Source: Kushneria phosphatilytica (GTDB taxonomy: Bacteria > Pseudomonadota > Gammaproteobacteria > Pseudomonadales > Halomonadaceae). From it: a stretch of DNA of 64,000 nucleotides. The stretch's first letter is position 1; each line of letters starts with the position of its first letter. The notes beneath the pieces were generated by a model. That model was given only the letters and a program-made list of their open reading frames with translations, was not told the DNA's origin and made no database searches. A program made the translations under genes and the position numbers. The stretch spans positions 310,001-374,000 of the forward strand of contig NZ_CP043420.1 of the NCBI RefSeq assembly GCF_008247605.1, in the 5' to 3' direction. Below are positions 36,800 to 46,461 of the stretch, piece after piece.

Positions 36800-38086
36800 A
36801 TGGCGGTCACCGTGGCGCTGTGCGCCCTGTTTGTGCTGTTTCTGCTGGGCACGCCGATCGCGTTTGCGCTGTTCCTGTCGACCTTTGCCTATTTCGCCAT
36901 CGGTGCCGATCAGCCGATCACACTGCTGATCCAGCGGCTTGCCGGCGGGCTGGAATCGGTATCGCTGCTGGCGATCCCGTTTTTCATCATGGCCGGGGTA
37001 TTCATGAACTACTCCGGCATTACCGTACGGCTGCTCAACCTCGCCGAACTCTGTACCCGGCGCTTTCATGGCGGGCTGGCACAATCCAACGTGCTGCTGA
37101 GCACCTTCATGGGCGGGTTGTCCGGGTCCAACATTGCCGATGCGGCCATGAACGCCAAGCTGCTGGTGCCGCAGATGAACGAGCGGGGCTATCCCACCGC
37201 CTTTTCATCGGCTGTCACGGCGTCCTCTTCGCTGATTACCGCGACCATCCCGCCGGGTATCGCGCTGATCGTCTATGGCTACGTCAACAATGTCTCCATT
37301 GGCCGGCTGTTTCTGGCTGGCGTGGTGCCCGGACTGCTGATGGCGATCACGATGATGGCCCTGGTCTCCTTCATCTGCCGACGCCGGGGCTATCAGCCGC
37401 CGCGTCGCGAGCGGGTGTCGAAGCATGAGTGGATCAGTGTCACTCGTGCCGGAGTGATCGCGCTGGCCCTGCCGGTACTGGTCATCGGCGGAATCCGTAT
37501 CGGCGTATTTACACCCACCGAGGCCGGCGCCATGGCGGTCGCCTATGCGCTGATCGTGGGACTGTTCGTCTATCGGGAAATGCGCCCTTCCAGTGTGGCA
37601 CTGGCGACCCGGGAGTCGCTGCTGTCATCGGTGAACGTGTTGTTCATCATCTGCGTGGCCTCGGGTTTTGCCCGCTTTCTCACCTGGGAGCAGATCCCCC
37701 AGACCATTACCACGCTGCTTTCCAGCAGCATGAGCAGTGCCGTGGCCTTTCTGCTGCTGGCCAATGTACTGCTGCTGGTGCTGGGCATGTTTCTCGAAGG
37801 CAACGCCATTCTGATCGTGCTGTCACCGCTGCTGGCGCCCGTGGCCGCACAGTTCGGTATCGATCCGGTGCACTTTGGCATCATCTTCATTTTCAATGCG
37901 GCCATCGGCACTATCACGCCGCCACTGGGGACGGTCATGTTCACCACCTGCAGCATTACCGGTACCCGGGTACCGGCCTTCATTCGTGAAGTGCTGCCCT
38001 TCTGGGCGCTACTGATTGTCATGCTGCTGCTGGTGACCTTCGTGCCCCAGCTCTCGTTGCTGCTGCCCGATCTGATCTTCAATTGA
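36800..38086 (+). CDS. TRAP transporter large permease DctM (system 2)
   Basis: A 428-residue polytopic protein with the DctM signatures TFMGGLSGSNIADAAMNA near residue 112, TIPPGIALIVYG near 150 and the C-terminal GTITPPLGTVMFTTC. It completes the second TRAP system. The following 91 bases contain short GC-rich inverted repeats but no clear terminator before rmuC. Confidence 0.92.
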   Translation: MAVTVALCALFVLFLLGTPIAFALFLSTFAYFAIGADQPITLLIQRLAGGLESVSLLAIPFFIMAGVFMNYSGITVRLLNLAELCTRRFHGGLAQSNVLLSTFMGGLSGSNIADAAMNAKLLVPQMNERGYPTAFSSAVTASSSLITATIPPGIALIVYGYVNNVSIGRLFLAGVVPGLLMAITMMALVSFICRRRGYQPPRRERVSKHEWISVTRAGVIALALPVLVIGGIRIGVFTPTEAGAMAVAYALIVGLFVYREMRPSSVALATRESLLSSVNVLFIICVASGFARFLTWEQIPQTITTLLSSSMSSAVAFLLLANVLLLVLGMFLEGNAILIVLSPLLAPVAAQFGIDPVHFGIIFIFNAAIGTITPPLGTVMFTTCSITGTRVPAFIREVLPFWALLIVMLLLVTFVPQLSLLLPDLIFN

Positions 38087-38177
38087 CCGCCTGACCCCGG
38101 CGACGCCGTCGCGACTCTCTGGCATCCTTGCGGGATCAGAACGCGCGGCGCGCAAGGGCGCCGCAACGGGAGCGGGC

Positions 38178-39542
38178 ATGGAATCGGTCATTATTGCGTC
38201 AGGCCTGAGCGGTCTGGCAGTCGGCCTGGTGGCAGCCGCGGTGCTGCTGCTGGGACAACGCCGCCGACATGGCGAGCGCGAAGCCGAGCTGGAAGAGCAG
38301 CTCGATGATCAGCGCCGCCAGCTCGGAGAGAGTGAACGGTTGCTGGCCGAACGGGAAGCGCTGCTCTCGCGGGAACAGGCGCTGAGTCAGGAGCAGCGTC
38401 AGCAACTCGGCGAACGCGACCGGCGACTGGAACGTCTTGCCGAGGAACTGGCCGGCTGGCAGCGCCGCGCCGCTTCGCTGGAGACGGCCCGCGAACAGGA
38501 GCAGAACCACCATGCCGAGCAGCTCCGGCTGCTGGAGTCGGCCCGCCATCAGCTCAAGGAAGAGTTCGAGCAGTTGGCCGGGCGCATCTTCGAGGAGCGC
38601 AGCCAGCGCTTCAGCCAGCAGAGTCGGGAAGGGCTCAATGCCCTGCTGACCCCGTTTCGCGAACAGGTCGAGCAGTTTCGCTCACGGGTTGAAGCGTTGC
38701 ACGGCGAACAGGAACGCAGCCGTGCGCATCTCAACGCCCAGCTTGAGCAGTTGGCTGGCCTTAACCGGCAGATGAGCGAGGAGGCGGTCAATCTCACTCG
38801 TGCCCTCAAGGGCGATAACAAGGCCCAGGGGGGCTGGGGCGAGCTGATGCTGGAGACCGTGCTGGAGCGCGCCGGGCTGCGCAAGGGCATGGAGTACGAG
38901 CGCGAAGTGGCCCGCCAGGGGGAGCAGGGCATCGGCCGCCCTGATGCGGTGATTTACCTGCCTGAACAGCGCCATCTGATTGTCGATGCCAAGGTATCAC
39001 TGACGGCCTGGAGCGAGGTGATGGCCGCCGAGTCCGATGAAGAGCGTCAGCGGGCGATGAAGGCGCATCTGCGCTCGGTGCGCAATCATGTCGATGGTCT
39101 GGCGAGGCGCGACTATCCACGCCTGACCGGCCTTGATTCGCCGGACATGGTGTTTCTGTTTCTGCCCATCGAGCCCGCTTTTGCCGCCATCTTTCAGCAT
39201 GACGACACCCTCTTTCAGCAGGCCTTCGATCGCCATGTGGTGATCGTGACGCCCACCACGCTGCTCGCCAGCCTGCGCACCGTAGCGAGCCTGTGGCGAC
39301 TCGAACGCCAGAATGACAATGCCCGTGGCATCGTCGAGCGTGCCGAAAAGCTGCTCGACAAGTTCCACGGCTTTGTTTCCAGCCTGGATGACATCGGCAC
39401 CCACCTGAATCGCGCCAGCAACAGCCATCAGCAGGCCATGGATCGGCTGCGTGATGGCCAAGGCAGCCTGGTCGCGCAGGCACATGAGCTGAATCGGCTG
39501 GGCGCCAGAATGAAGAAGGAACTGCCGGCCAGCCGGGATTAG
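38178..39542 (+). CDS. rmuC: DNA recombination protein RmuC
   Basis: A 454-residue protein with an N-terminal membrane segment (residues about 8-28), a long coiled coil rich in Glu, Gln and Arg (about 35-210) and the RmuC nuclease-like domain. That domain has LKGDNKAQGGWGELMLE near 212, GRPDAVIYLPEQRHLIVDAKVSL near 250 and IVTPTTLLASLRTVA near 355. RmuC limits recombination at inverted repeats and short sequences. No operon partner is visible. Confidence 0.95.
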   Translation: MESVIIASGLSGLAVGLVAAAVLLLGQRRRHGEREAELEEQLDDQRRQLGESERLLAEREALLSREQALSQEQRQQLGERDRRLERLAEELAGWQRRAASLETAREQEQNHHAEQLRLLESARHQLKEEFEQLAGRIFEERSQRFSQQSREGLNALLTPFREQVEQFRSRVEALHGEQERSRAHLNAQLEQLAGLNRQMSEEAVNLTRALKGDNKAQGGWGELMLETVLERAGLRKGMEYEREVARQGEQGIGRPDAVIYLPEQRHLIVDAKVSLTAWSEVMAAESDEERQRAMKAHLRSVRNHVDGLARRDYPRLTGLDSPDMVFLFLPIEPAFAAIFQHDDTLFQQAFDRHVVIVTPTTLLASLRTVASLWRLERQNDNARGIVERAEKLLDKFHGFVSSLDDIGTHLNRASNSHQQAMDRLRDGQGSLVAQAHELNRLGARMKKELPASRD

Positions 39543-39553
39543 GCCCGCAACCC

Positions 39554-39581
39554 AAAAACCGCCGACCCTGGGGCCGGCGGC
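39554..39581 (-). terminator. Rho-independent terminator of the beta-glucosidase gene
   Basis: On the minus strand CCGCCG and CGGCGG (39559-39564 with 39575-39580) form a stem followed by five T residues (39554-39558). It lies about 25 bases after the gene stop. Confidence 0.85.
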
Positions 39582-39603
39582 TGTGCGCAGGTATGGTCGC
39601 GCG

Positions 39604-41838
39604 TTACTCTTCCAGCACGAACTCGGCGGTTTGTCCTGCCTCGGAACTGCTGCCAATCTGCACCTCGAAGCGCCCCGGCTGGACCCGCATCGCCAGCTCG
39701 GCATCGAGAAATGCCAGTTGATCGCGAGTGATCCAGAAGGTGAGGGTGCGAGATTCGCCGGGTTCCAGGGTGACGCGCTGGAAGTCCTTCAGTTCGCGCA
39801 CCGGACGCACCACCGAGGCGGTCAGATCACGCAGATAGAGCTGGGCCACTTCGGTGCCGCGCCGCTCGCCGCTGTTGGTCAGGGTGACGCGGATCGACAG
39901 GGCCTGTTCACCGCTGATGCTCGGTCGGTCGAGATCAAGTCTTGAGTACTCGAACTCGGTGTAGGAGAGCCCGAAACCGAACGGATAGAGCGGCGTATTG
40001 GGGATATCCAGATACTGCGAGGCGTATTTGGGATCGACGCCCTTTGGCCGACCGGTATTGAAGTGGTTGTAGTAGAGCGGCACCTGACCGACGCTGCGCG
40101 GAAAGGTCATCGTCAGCTTGCCGCTGGGGTTGTAGTCACCAAACAGCACATCAGCCACGGCATTGCCGGCCTCACTGCCCGGCCACCAGGCCTCGAGCAT
40201 GGCCGGGGCGATGGCTTCCAGGTCGGTCAGCTCGAGCGGTCGGCCGTTGAACAGCACCGTTGCCACCGGCTTGTCTCCTACCGCTTCGATCACCCGCCGG
40301 GCCAGCTCGAGCTGCATGCCTGGCAGGCGGATATCGGCGCGGCTGGCGGCCTCGTCAGCGTATTCCTGTCGTTCCCCGAGGGCGAGAATGACCGCATCGG
40401 CCTGTTCGGCCAGCCTGACCGCCTCATCGATGCCGGACGTATCGGTACTGCCGATCTCGTTGGAAGCGCCTTCGGCCTGCAACAGCTCGACACCGTCACC
40501 CAGCCGATTGCGCAGCCCGGTCATCAGCGAGATCGCCTGTTCGGCATCGCCATCGGCATGCCAGGAACCGATTACTTCCTGCGTATTCCCCAGTGGGCCG
40601 ATCACGGCGAGCGTGCTGATGTCCTTGCTCAGGGGCAGCACCTGCTCATCGTTTTTCAGCAGAACCATCGACTCGCGGGCCAGTTCCCGCGCTGCCTGGC
40701 GATGGGCATCGGTCAGGATGGAGGTGCGTTCGCGCTCCCTGTCCGAGTAGCGATACGGGTCTTCCAGCAGGCCGAGCGCCGCCTTGACCAGCAGAATGCG
40801 TCGCACGGCCTGATCGATGCGCGCCTCGGCAACCTCTCCGGATTCGACCAGCCCACCCAGTTCATCGAGGTAGTAGCCATCCTGCATGTCCATGTCGACC
40901 CCGGCGTTGACGGCCTTCTTCGCCGCCTGACGAGCCCCATCGGCCACACCATGGCGTTCCAGCTCCATGATGGCGGTGTAGTCGGTGACCACGAAGCCTT
41001 GGAACTGCCACTCGTCGCGCAGGATGCGCTCGAACAGCAGCGGATCGGCGGTGGCGGGCAGGCCGTTGAGTGAGTTGAAGGCCGTCATCACCGTGGCACA
41101 ACCGGCATCCAGGGCGGCCTTGAACGGGGGCAGATAGACCGAGCGGAGGCGCCACTGCGACATGTCGACGGTGTTGTATTCGCGCCCGGCCTCGACGGCG
41201 CCGTAGCCGGCAAAGTGTTTGGCACAGGCGGCCAGGGTATCGGTCGCTTCGGGATCGTGGCCCTGCAGGCCGCGGACCTGGGCGGTGGCGATCTGCGAGG
41301 CCAGCCACGGATCTTCCCCGGGACCTTCCATCACTCGGCCCCAGCGCGGGTCGCGAGAGATATCCAGCATGGGCGTGAAGCTCCAGTGCACGCCGGCCGC
41401 GGCGCCTTCGGTGGCGGCAATGTGGGCCGCGCGTTCGATACCGTCGAGATTCCAGCTGGCAGCCTGGCCCAGTGGAATGGGAAAGATGGTACGAAACCCG
41501 TGGATGATGTCATAGCCGAACAGCAGCGGGATCCCAAGCCGGCTGTTGTCGACGGCCAGCTGTTGCAGCTCACGGGTGAAGTCCGCATCGAAGGCGTTGA
41601 AGACCGAGCCAACCCGGCCGGCACGGATGTCCTGCTCGATATCGCTGCCGACGGACGGGCCGGTCGTATCGCGGTTACTGGTGAACTGAGTCATCTGACC
41701 GATCTTCTCTTCGAGTGTCATCCGCTCGAGCAGCGATTCGACCTGAGCGGTCAGCTCCCGATAGCGTATCGGCGAGAGCTCGAAGGGCAGGGCAGTGGGT
41801 TGCGGTGCGATGGCTGGGGCGTAATGAGGGCGTGTCAT
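39604..41838 (-). CDS. Beta-glucosidase, glycoside hydrolase family 3 (BglX-like)
   Basis: A 744-residue hydrolase. The GH3 N-terminal barrel begins at LLERMTLEEKIGQM and carries AKHFAGYGAVEAGREYN and the nucleophile aspartate in GFVVTDYTAI (about residue 288). The second domain and a C-terminal fibronectin III-like domain (LTNSGERRGTEVAQLYL) follow. The order is that of E. coli BglX, but there is no signal peptide, so the enzyme should stay in the cytoplasm. The ATG at 41838 follows AGGAG; a TTG six bases upstream is less likely. It should release glucose from short beta-glucosides taken up by the cell. Confidence 0.92.
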   Translation of the reverse strand: MTRPHYAPAIAPQPTALPFELSPIRYRELTAQVESLLERMTLEEKIGQMTQFTSNRDTTGPSVGSDIEQDIRAGRVGSVFNAFDADFTRELQQLAVDNSRLGIPLLFGYDIIHGFRTIFPIPLGQAASWNLDGIERAAHIAATEGAAAGVHWSFTPMLDISRDPRWGRVMEGPGEDPWLASQIATAQVRGLQGHDPEATDTLAACAKHFAGYGAVEAGREYNTVDMSQWRLRSVYLPPFKAALDAGCATVMTAFNSLNGLPATADPLLFERILRDEWQFQGFVVTDYTAIMELERHGVADGARQAAKKAVNAGVDMDMQDGYYLDELGGLVESGEVAEARIDQAVRRILLVKAALGLLEDPYRYSDRERERTSILTDAHRQAARELARESMVLLKNDEQVLPLSKDISTLAVIGPLGNTQEVIGSWHADGDAEQAISLMTGLRNRLGDGVELLQAEGASNEIGSTDTSGIDEAVRLAEQADAVILALGERQEYADEAASRADIRLPGMQLELARRVIEAVGDKPVATVLFNGRPLELTDLEAIAPAMLEAWWPGSEAGNAVADVLFGDYNPSGKLTMTFPRSVGQVPLYYNHFNTGRPKGVDPKYASQYLDIPNTPLYPFGFGLSYTEFEYSRLDLDRPSISGEQALSIRVTLTNSGERRGTEVAQLYLRDLTASVVRPVRELKDFQRVTLEPGESRTLTFWITRDQLAFLDAELAMRVQPGRFEVQIGSSSEAGQTAEFVLEE

Positions 41839-41952
41839 GATCAATCTCCTGCAATGAATACATCAGGATCGATGCAAGCATCGACCCTGTTATCTCAGCG
41901 CCATTCACTGCGTGGGGCGAGTCGCGCGGGGTGTCGCCTTCGGGTGCGACGC

Positions 41953-42939
41953 TCAGGCGGCGCGGGTGAAGTAGTACACTCCAAACAGCCCCTCGGGATC
42001 GTGCCAGCTTTCGACCGGTGCAAAACCCGCCTGGCCCGCCATTTCCTCGAAGCTGGCATCGCTGTATTTCCAGGAGTCTTCGGTATGAATGCTTTCTCCC
42101 TGCTGTAGTGCGATCGGTGTTTCACCCAGCATGAAGCGCTGATCGCGGCGGCTGACCAGATGCATCTCGATTCGGCAGACATCGGAGTTGTAGAACGCCC
42201 GATGGTCGAAATCCGCCGGATCGATTTCAGCGCCCAGCTCATCCCTCAGTCGGCAGATCAGGTTGCGATTGAACTCGGCCGTGACCCCGGCGGCATCGTT
42301 GTAGGCTGCTTCGAGAATGGCGGGGGACTTGATCATGTCCACGCCGATCAGCAGTCCGCCGCCGACGGGAAGCATGTTGCGCAGGTGGCCGAGCATCACG
42401 CTGGCCTCATCAGGGGCGAAGTTGCCAATCGACGACCCGGGAAAAAAGGCCACGGGGCGCTCGCTGTTGGCAAGCTGTGCCGGTAGCGTCAGCGGCGTGG
42501 TGAAATCGGCGCAGAGTGCATGGACATCAAGCCATGGATGGTCGGCAGCCAGTTGCTCGGTGCTGTCGATAAGAAAATCACGGGAGATATCGATGCCCAC
42601 ATAGCGTTGCGGGCGCAGGGCATTCAGCAATAGCCGGATCTTGCGCGAGGCACCACTGCCCAGTTCGATCAGGGTGGTTTCCTGCCCGAGGTGTTTGGCG
42701 ATGGTGGGCAGGGCCTGCTCCAGAATCGACTCCTCGGTACGCGTGGGGTAGTACTCCGGTTGCTCGCAAATGCGATCGAACAGTTCGGAACCCCGCTGAT
42801 CGTAGAAATGCTTGGGGGGCAAGGTGCGGGGTGGCTCGCTCAGCCCCTGAAGGGCATCTTCGAGCAGGCTGCTGGTTGCCGTGTGCGAGTCTGCGAGCAG
42901 GTCGTGAAAATGGATGTGGGAAGCACTGGCCCGGGCCAT
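41953..42939 (-). CDS. egtD: L-histidine N-alpha-methyltransferase
   Basis: A 328-residue SAM-dependent enzyme. SAM binding is seen in LIELGSGASRKIRLLL near residue 80; PPKHFYDQRGSELFDRICEQPEYYPTRTE (split: KHFYDQRGSELFD and QPEYYPTRTE) is the family N-terminus; FFPGSSIGNF and the C-terminal EDSWKYS follow. It adds three methyl groups to histidine to give hercynine, the first step of ergothioneine formation. ATG 42939 has GAGGAG upstream. It lies 111 bases after egtB and is probably co-transcribed. Confidence 0.95.
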   Translation of the reverse strand: MARASASHIHFHDLLADSHTATSSLLEDALQGLSEPPRTLPPKHFYDQRGSELFDRICEQPEYYPTRTEESILEQALPTIAKHLGQETTLIELGSGASRKIRLLLNALRPQRYVGIDISRDFLIDSTEQLAADHPWLDVHALCADFTTPLTLPAQLANSERPVAFFPGSSIGNFAPDEASVMLGHLRNMLPVGGGLLIGVDMIKSPAILEAAYNDAAGVTAEFNRNLICRLRDELGAEIDPADFDHRAFYNSDVCRIEMHLVSRRDQRFMLGETPIALQQGESIHTEDSWKYSDASFEEMAGQAGFAPVESWHDPEGLFGVYYFTRAA

Positions 42940-43050
42940 GACAACACTCCTCATGAATGGCGCCTCGAAGCGGTCAGGACACGCCACTTCGATGAAGCGA
43001 AAAGAACAGGGGCCGATGCCGTCGCATCGGCCCCGCTGGCGTTGCCGTGA

Positions 43051-44397
43051 TCAGGCGTCGCGCGCGAGCCGGAAGCCCGAGAATGCCCAGCGTGCCTGGG
43101 GTGGGAAGAAATTGCGGTAAGTGTCACGAATGTGGTCGCCCGGTGTGGCGCAGCAGCCACCGCGCAGCACCATCTGGCCGGACATGAATTTGCCGTTGTA
43201 CTCGCCCAGGGAGCCCTCCAGCGGCTTGAAGCCTGGATAGGGACGGAAGGCGCTGCCGGTCCACTCCCAGACATCACCGAACATCTGGTGTGGACCCTCA
43301 TGGCCTTCACTGTCGCTCGCCACTGGCTGCAGCCAGTCGTTCTCGACGAAGTTGCCGGCCACCGGCAGCTCGGCGGCCGCGACCTCCCACTCGGCCTCGG
43401 TCGGCAACCGAGCGCCTGCCCAGCGGGCGAAGGCATCGGCTTCATAAAAACTGACATGGCAGACCGGCGCGTCCGGATCGACCGGGACCAGTCCACCCAG
43501 CGTCATCTGGTGCCAGCGTCCATCGACCAGCTGCCAGTATTCCGGCGCCTGCCAGCCGGTCTCATGAATGTGATGCCAGCCATCGGAGAGCCACAGCTCG
43601 GTGCGCTGATAGCCGCCATCCTCGATGAAATCGATGAACTCGCCGTTGGTGACCGGACGGTCGGCCAGCTCGAACTCGGCCACATACTGGCGATGTCGCG
43701 GCGTTTCGCTGTCAAAGACGAAGCCACCGGCATCGCGCTGGGGGCCTTCCGCCACCGAGTAATCCTTGCCGATCAGACGGACACCCGCGGTATAGCGATG
43801 CCACTGCTGCGCCGTCTGCACCTGGCGCGTCTCGGTGATTTCCAGCAGACGCTCGCGGACGTCGTCGCGGTAGACCGGGTGGAGCGGGTTGCAGGACAGG
43901 ATGTGCTTGATATCCATCACCAGCAGTTCCTGATGCTGCTGCTCATGATGCAGACCGATTTCTACCCGCGAGAGGATCTCGCCGAGCCGGTCGAGCGGCG
44001 GATCATTGAGTAGCCGAGCCATTTCCGCGTCGATATGCGCGCGAAACTGATACATTTCGGCAACGGTAGGGCGCGAAATGGTGCCGCGTAGCGGCTTCGG
44101 GAAGGGCTCGCCGTGGGTTTCGTAGTAGGAGTTGAACAGGAAATCGTAGGCGTCGTTGGGCGTTTGATAATCCTGGAGAAACGGCTTGAGCAGGAACGCC
44201 TCGAAAAACCAGCTGACATGTGCCAGGTGCCATTTGGGCGGGCTGACATCCGGCATGGTCTGCACCATGTAGTCTTCGGTATGCAGCGGGGCGCAGAGCG
44301 TTTCACTGGCCTGGCGGACCCTTTGGAAACAGCGTAACCACTCCTTGGCGTGCGTGGCATCCAGATTTTCGACGGGATAATGCAGCATCTCGCTCAT
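43051..44397 (-). CDS. egtB: Ergothioneine sulfoxide synthase EgtB
   Basis: A 448-residue non-heme iron enzyme. The N-terminal DinB-like domain supplies iron ligands in WHLAHVSWFFEAF (about residue 59) and HHEQQHQELL. The C-terminal FGE-sulfatase-like domain shows FYEADAFARWAGARLPTEAEWE and MFGDVWEWTGSAF, ending in GFRLARD. It joins hercynine to a thiol (gamma-glutamylcysteine or cysteine) with oxygen. The start at 44397 follows AAGGAA. Together with EgtD it gives the usual two-gene set; the C-S lyase is not in the window. Confidence 0.94.
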   Translation of the reverse strand: MSEMLHYPVENLDATHAKEWLRCFQRVRQASETLCAPLHTEDYMVQTMPDVSPPKWHLAHVSWFFEAFLLKPFLQDYQTPNDAYDFLFNSYYETHGEPFPKPLRGTISRPTVAEMYQFRAHIDAEMARLLNDPPLDRLGEILSRVEIGLHHEQQHQELLVMDIKHILSCNPLHPVYRDDVRERLLEITETRQVQTAQQWHRYTAGVRLIGKDYSVAEGPQRDAGGFVFDSETPRHRQYVAEFELADRPVTNGEFIDFIEDGGYQRTELWLSDGWHHIHETGWQAPEYWQLVDGRWHQMTLGGLVPVDPDAPVCHVSFYEADAFARWAGARLPTEAEWEVAAAELPVAGNFVENDWLQPVASDSEGHEGPHQMFGDVWEWTGSAFRPYPGFKPLEGSLGEYNGKFMSGQMVLRGGCCATPGDHIRDTYRNFFPPQARWAFSGFRLARDA

Positions 44398-44602
44398 GTC
44401 GGTTCCTTGCACCGGACCGGCGCGGTCATTGAATAACGGCGGCGCAGTTGCGCCATGAGTTCAGCGTAGCAACGCTCCCCGTGGATACCAGCCGGCCTTG
44501 TGACACCCGGTAAAGCAGCGCTCCCGTTGCGTTACGGTGTTAACATGGCGCCTTTTTCGACCGTGGATGCCCGGTCCGATCACCAACCGGAAGATGCTTC
44601 TG

Positions 44603-45790
44603 ATGTCCGATGCCCATCGCAAGGCGCTGCCCGCCGCACTATGGTTGCTGGCCTTCTCTCTGGCGGCCTTCAATCTGCGCGCACCGATCGTGGTCATCGG
44701 GCCGGTGCTCGATCCGATCATGCATGCGCTGGATATTGGCGCCGGGGCCGCCAGCCTGCTGACCACCGGCATGATCCTCTGCTTCGGTGTGCTATCGCCG
44801 CTGGCCCCCGGTGTAGCGGAACGGTTCGGGCTGGATCGATCGATTGCCGCGGCGCTGGTGGCGATCGCGCTGGGCGGCGTGCTGCGCGGCATCGAAAGCT
44901 TCCCGGTGATGCTGATCGGCACCCTGGTCGCCGGTCTGGGGATTGCGTTTGGCAATGTGTTCATGCCGAGTCTGGTCAAGCGTGATCGACCGCAGCAGCT
45001 GGGCCGGACCATGGGTATCTACACCGTGGTGATGGGGATTGGTGCCACGCTGGGGGCGGGTACGGCAGTGCCGCTGATGCAACTGGCGGGCAGCTGGACG
45101 CTACCGGTGCGGCTCTGGGCCGGCGTCGGTGTTGTGGCCGCCGTGCTGTGGTGGGCGCTGGCGCTGCGCCATCCGCCGGCGCCGGGAGAGAGTCGTCAGA
45201 CGCGCATCACGCGCCTGTTCGCCAGCCCGGTAGCGTGGACCCTGACGATCTTCATGGGCATGCAGTCCCTGGGCTTTTATACCCTGCAAACCTGGGTGCC
45301 GTCGGTCGCGCTCAGCGCCGGTGTGCCCGAAGCAAGTGCCGGAGCCATGCTTTCGGTGATCAATTTCACCTCCATCCCGGCCAGTTATCTGATCGCCCGA
45401 CTGGCGGCGCGATTGCGTCATCACAGCCTGCTGGTGCTGGCATTGTGTACGCTGATTGCGATCGGGCTGGTGGGGTTGTGGGGGGCGCCCACGCAGGCGC
45501 CGATGCTGTGGTCGGTGCTGCTCGGTGCCGGCCAGGGCGGCTGTTTCAGTTTTGCCCTCACCATGATCGTGATGCGTACCGCGCATTCGCATCATGCCGC
45601 CATGCTCTCGGGTATGGCACAGAGCCTGGGCTACCTGATGGCAGCGGGCGGCCCCCTGATTTTCGGGGCGTTGCACTCCATGACCGGCAGTTGGCAGCTC
45701 TCGCTGGGCCTGCTGCTGGCACTGCTTGGTATCCAGGTCGTGGCCGGTTTGCTGATCGGCCGACCGCGTATGGTGGAACTCGCCGAGTAG
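44603..45790 (+). CDS. MFS transporter, CynX/NimT family
   Basis: A 395-residue carrier with 12 hydrophobic segments. NLRAPIVVIGPVLDPI and FGNVFMPSLVKRDRP are typical of the CynX (cyanate) and NimT (nitroimidazole) group. CGGAAG lies upstream; starts at 44594 and 44603 are both possible and I prefer the second for spacing. The substrate is not clear, and no cyanate genes are present. Confidence 0.85.
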   Translation: MSDAHRKALPAALWLLAFSLAAFNLRAPIVVIGPVLDPIMHALDIGAGAASLLTTGMILCFGVLSPLAPGVAERFGLDRSIAAALVAIALGGVLRGIESFPVMLIGTLVAGLGIAFGNVFMPSLVKRDRPQQLGRTMGIYTVVMGIGATLGAGTAVPLMQLAGSWTLPVRLWAGVGVVAAVLWWALALRHPPAPGESRQTRITRLFASPVAWTLTIFMGMQSLGFYTLQTWVPSVALSAGVPEASAGAMLSVINFTSIPASYLIARLAARLRHHSLLVLALCTLIAIGLVGLWGAPTQAPMLWSVLLGAGQGGCFSFALTMIVMRTAHSHHAAMLSGMAQSLGYLMAAGGPLIFGALHSMTGSWQLSLGLLLALLGIQVVAGLLIGRPRMVELAE

Positions 45791-45891
45791 TGATGCCGCT
45801 CCGCTGATCGCGGGGTTGAGAAGAGATGAAGCGTGGTCTGTTTCCCGGTATAAAACACTCGGGAAACCCGTTCATGCCAGGAGAGCGCCTC

Positions 45892-46353
45892 ATGTTCCGA
45901 TCACTGCTGGTCCCGATCGATGGCTCAACCTATGCCCGTCACGCCCTGCGAGTTGCCTGTGAGCTGGCGGCTTCCAGCGAGGCGACACTCTATCTGCTCA
46001 ACGTTCGTGAACTCCTGCCGCATCTGCACGACGGCAGGATTCGCAGTGTCGAAGAGGCCCTGCAGGCCGCTGCCCCTGAAGCAGTGGAGGAAGCCGGTCA
46101 GGCGGTGCTCGAGCGATCGCTCTCCGAGGTGCCTGACTTTCCGGGGGAGATTCGCCCCCTGGTGCGTCGCGGCTCACCGGCGCATGTCATTCTTCATGAA
46201 GCGGAAGCCCTGGGGGTCGATGCCATTGTGATGGGCAGCCGTGGACTCAGCGATCTGACCGGCATGGCGATCGGCAGTGTGTCGCACCGGGTCAGCCATA
46301 CCGCCCGCTGCATGGTGATCAGTGTGCATGCGCCGGCTGAAGAGACCGCCTGA
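45892..46353 (+). CDS. Universal stress protein (UspA family)
   Basis: A 153-residue cytoplasmic protein. It starts FRSLLVPIDGSTYARHA, the usual Usp first strand, and carries the ATP-binding motif GSRGLSDLTGMAIGSVS near residue 118 (G-2x-G-9x-G-S pattern). AGGAGA precedes the ATG. Its leader has an 8-base inverted repeat (GTTTCCCG at 45840-45847, CGGGAAAC at 45860-45867) that could be regulatory. Confidence 0.92.
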   Translation: MFRSLLVPIDGSTYARHALRVACELAASSEATLYLLNVRELLPHLHDGRIRSVEEALQAAAPEAVEEAGQAVLERSLSEVPDFPGEIRPLVRRGSPAHVILHEAEALGVDAIVMGSRGLSDLTGMAIGSVSHRVSHTARCMVISVHAPAEETA

Positions 46354-46364
46354 GCAGGGGGCGT

Positions 46365-46387
46365 GCCACTGCACAAATCTTCCAGAC
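46365..46387. repeat. Short direct repeat flanking the AraC-type gene, left copy
   Basis: A 23-base sequence that recurs at 47285-47307 with one mismatch. The right copy encodes the last residues of the AraC-type protein; the left lies 11 bases after the universal stress gene, about 75 bases before the AraC-type start. Chance repetition of 22 of 23 bases 920 bases apart is unlikely. It may mark a past insertion or duplication of the regulator gene. Confidence 0.7.
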
Positions 46388-46461
46388 ACGCCTGCAGGAA
46401 TGCGTCAGCGTCGCCGTTGATCTCTCTTCATGACCTGGCAGAGAACAGACCGGGTGACACC

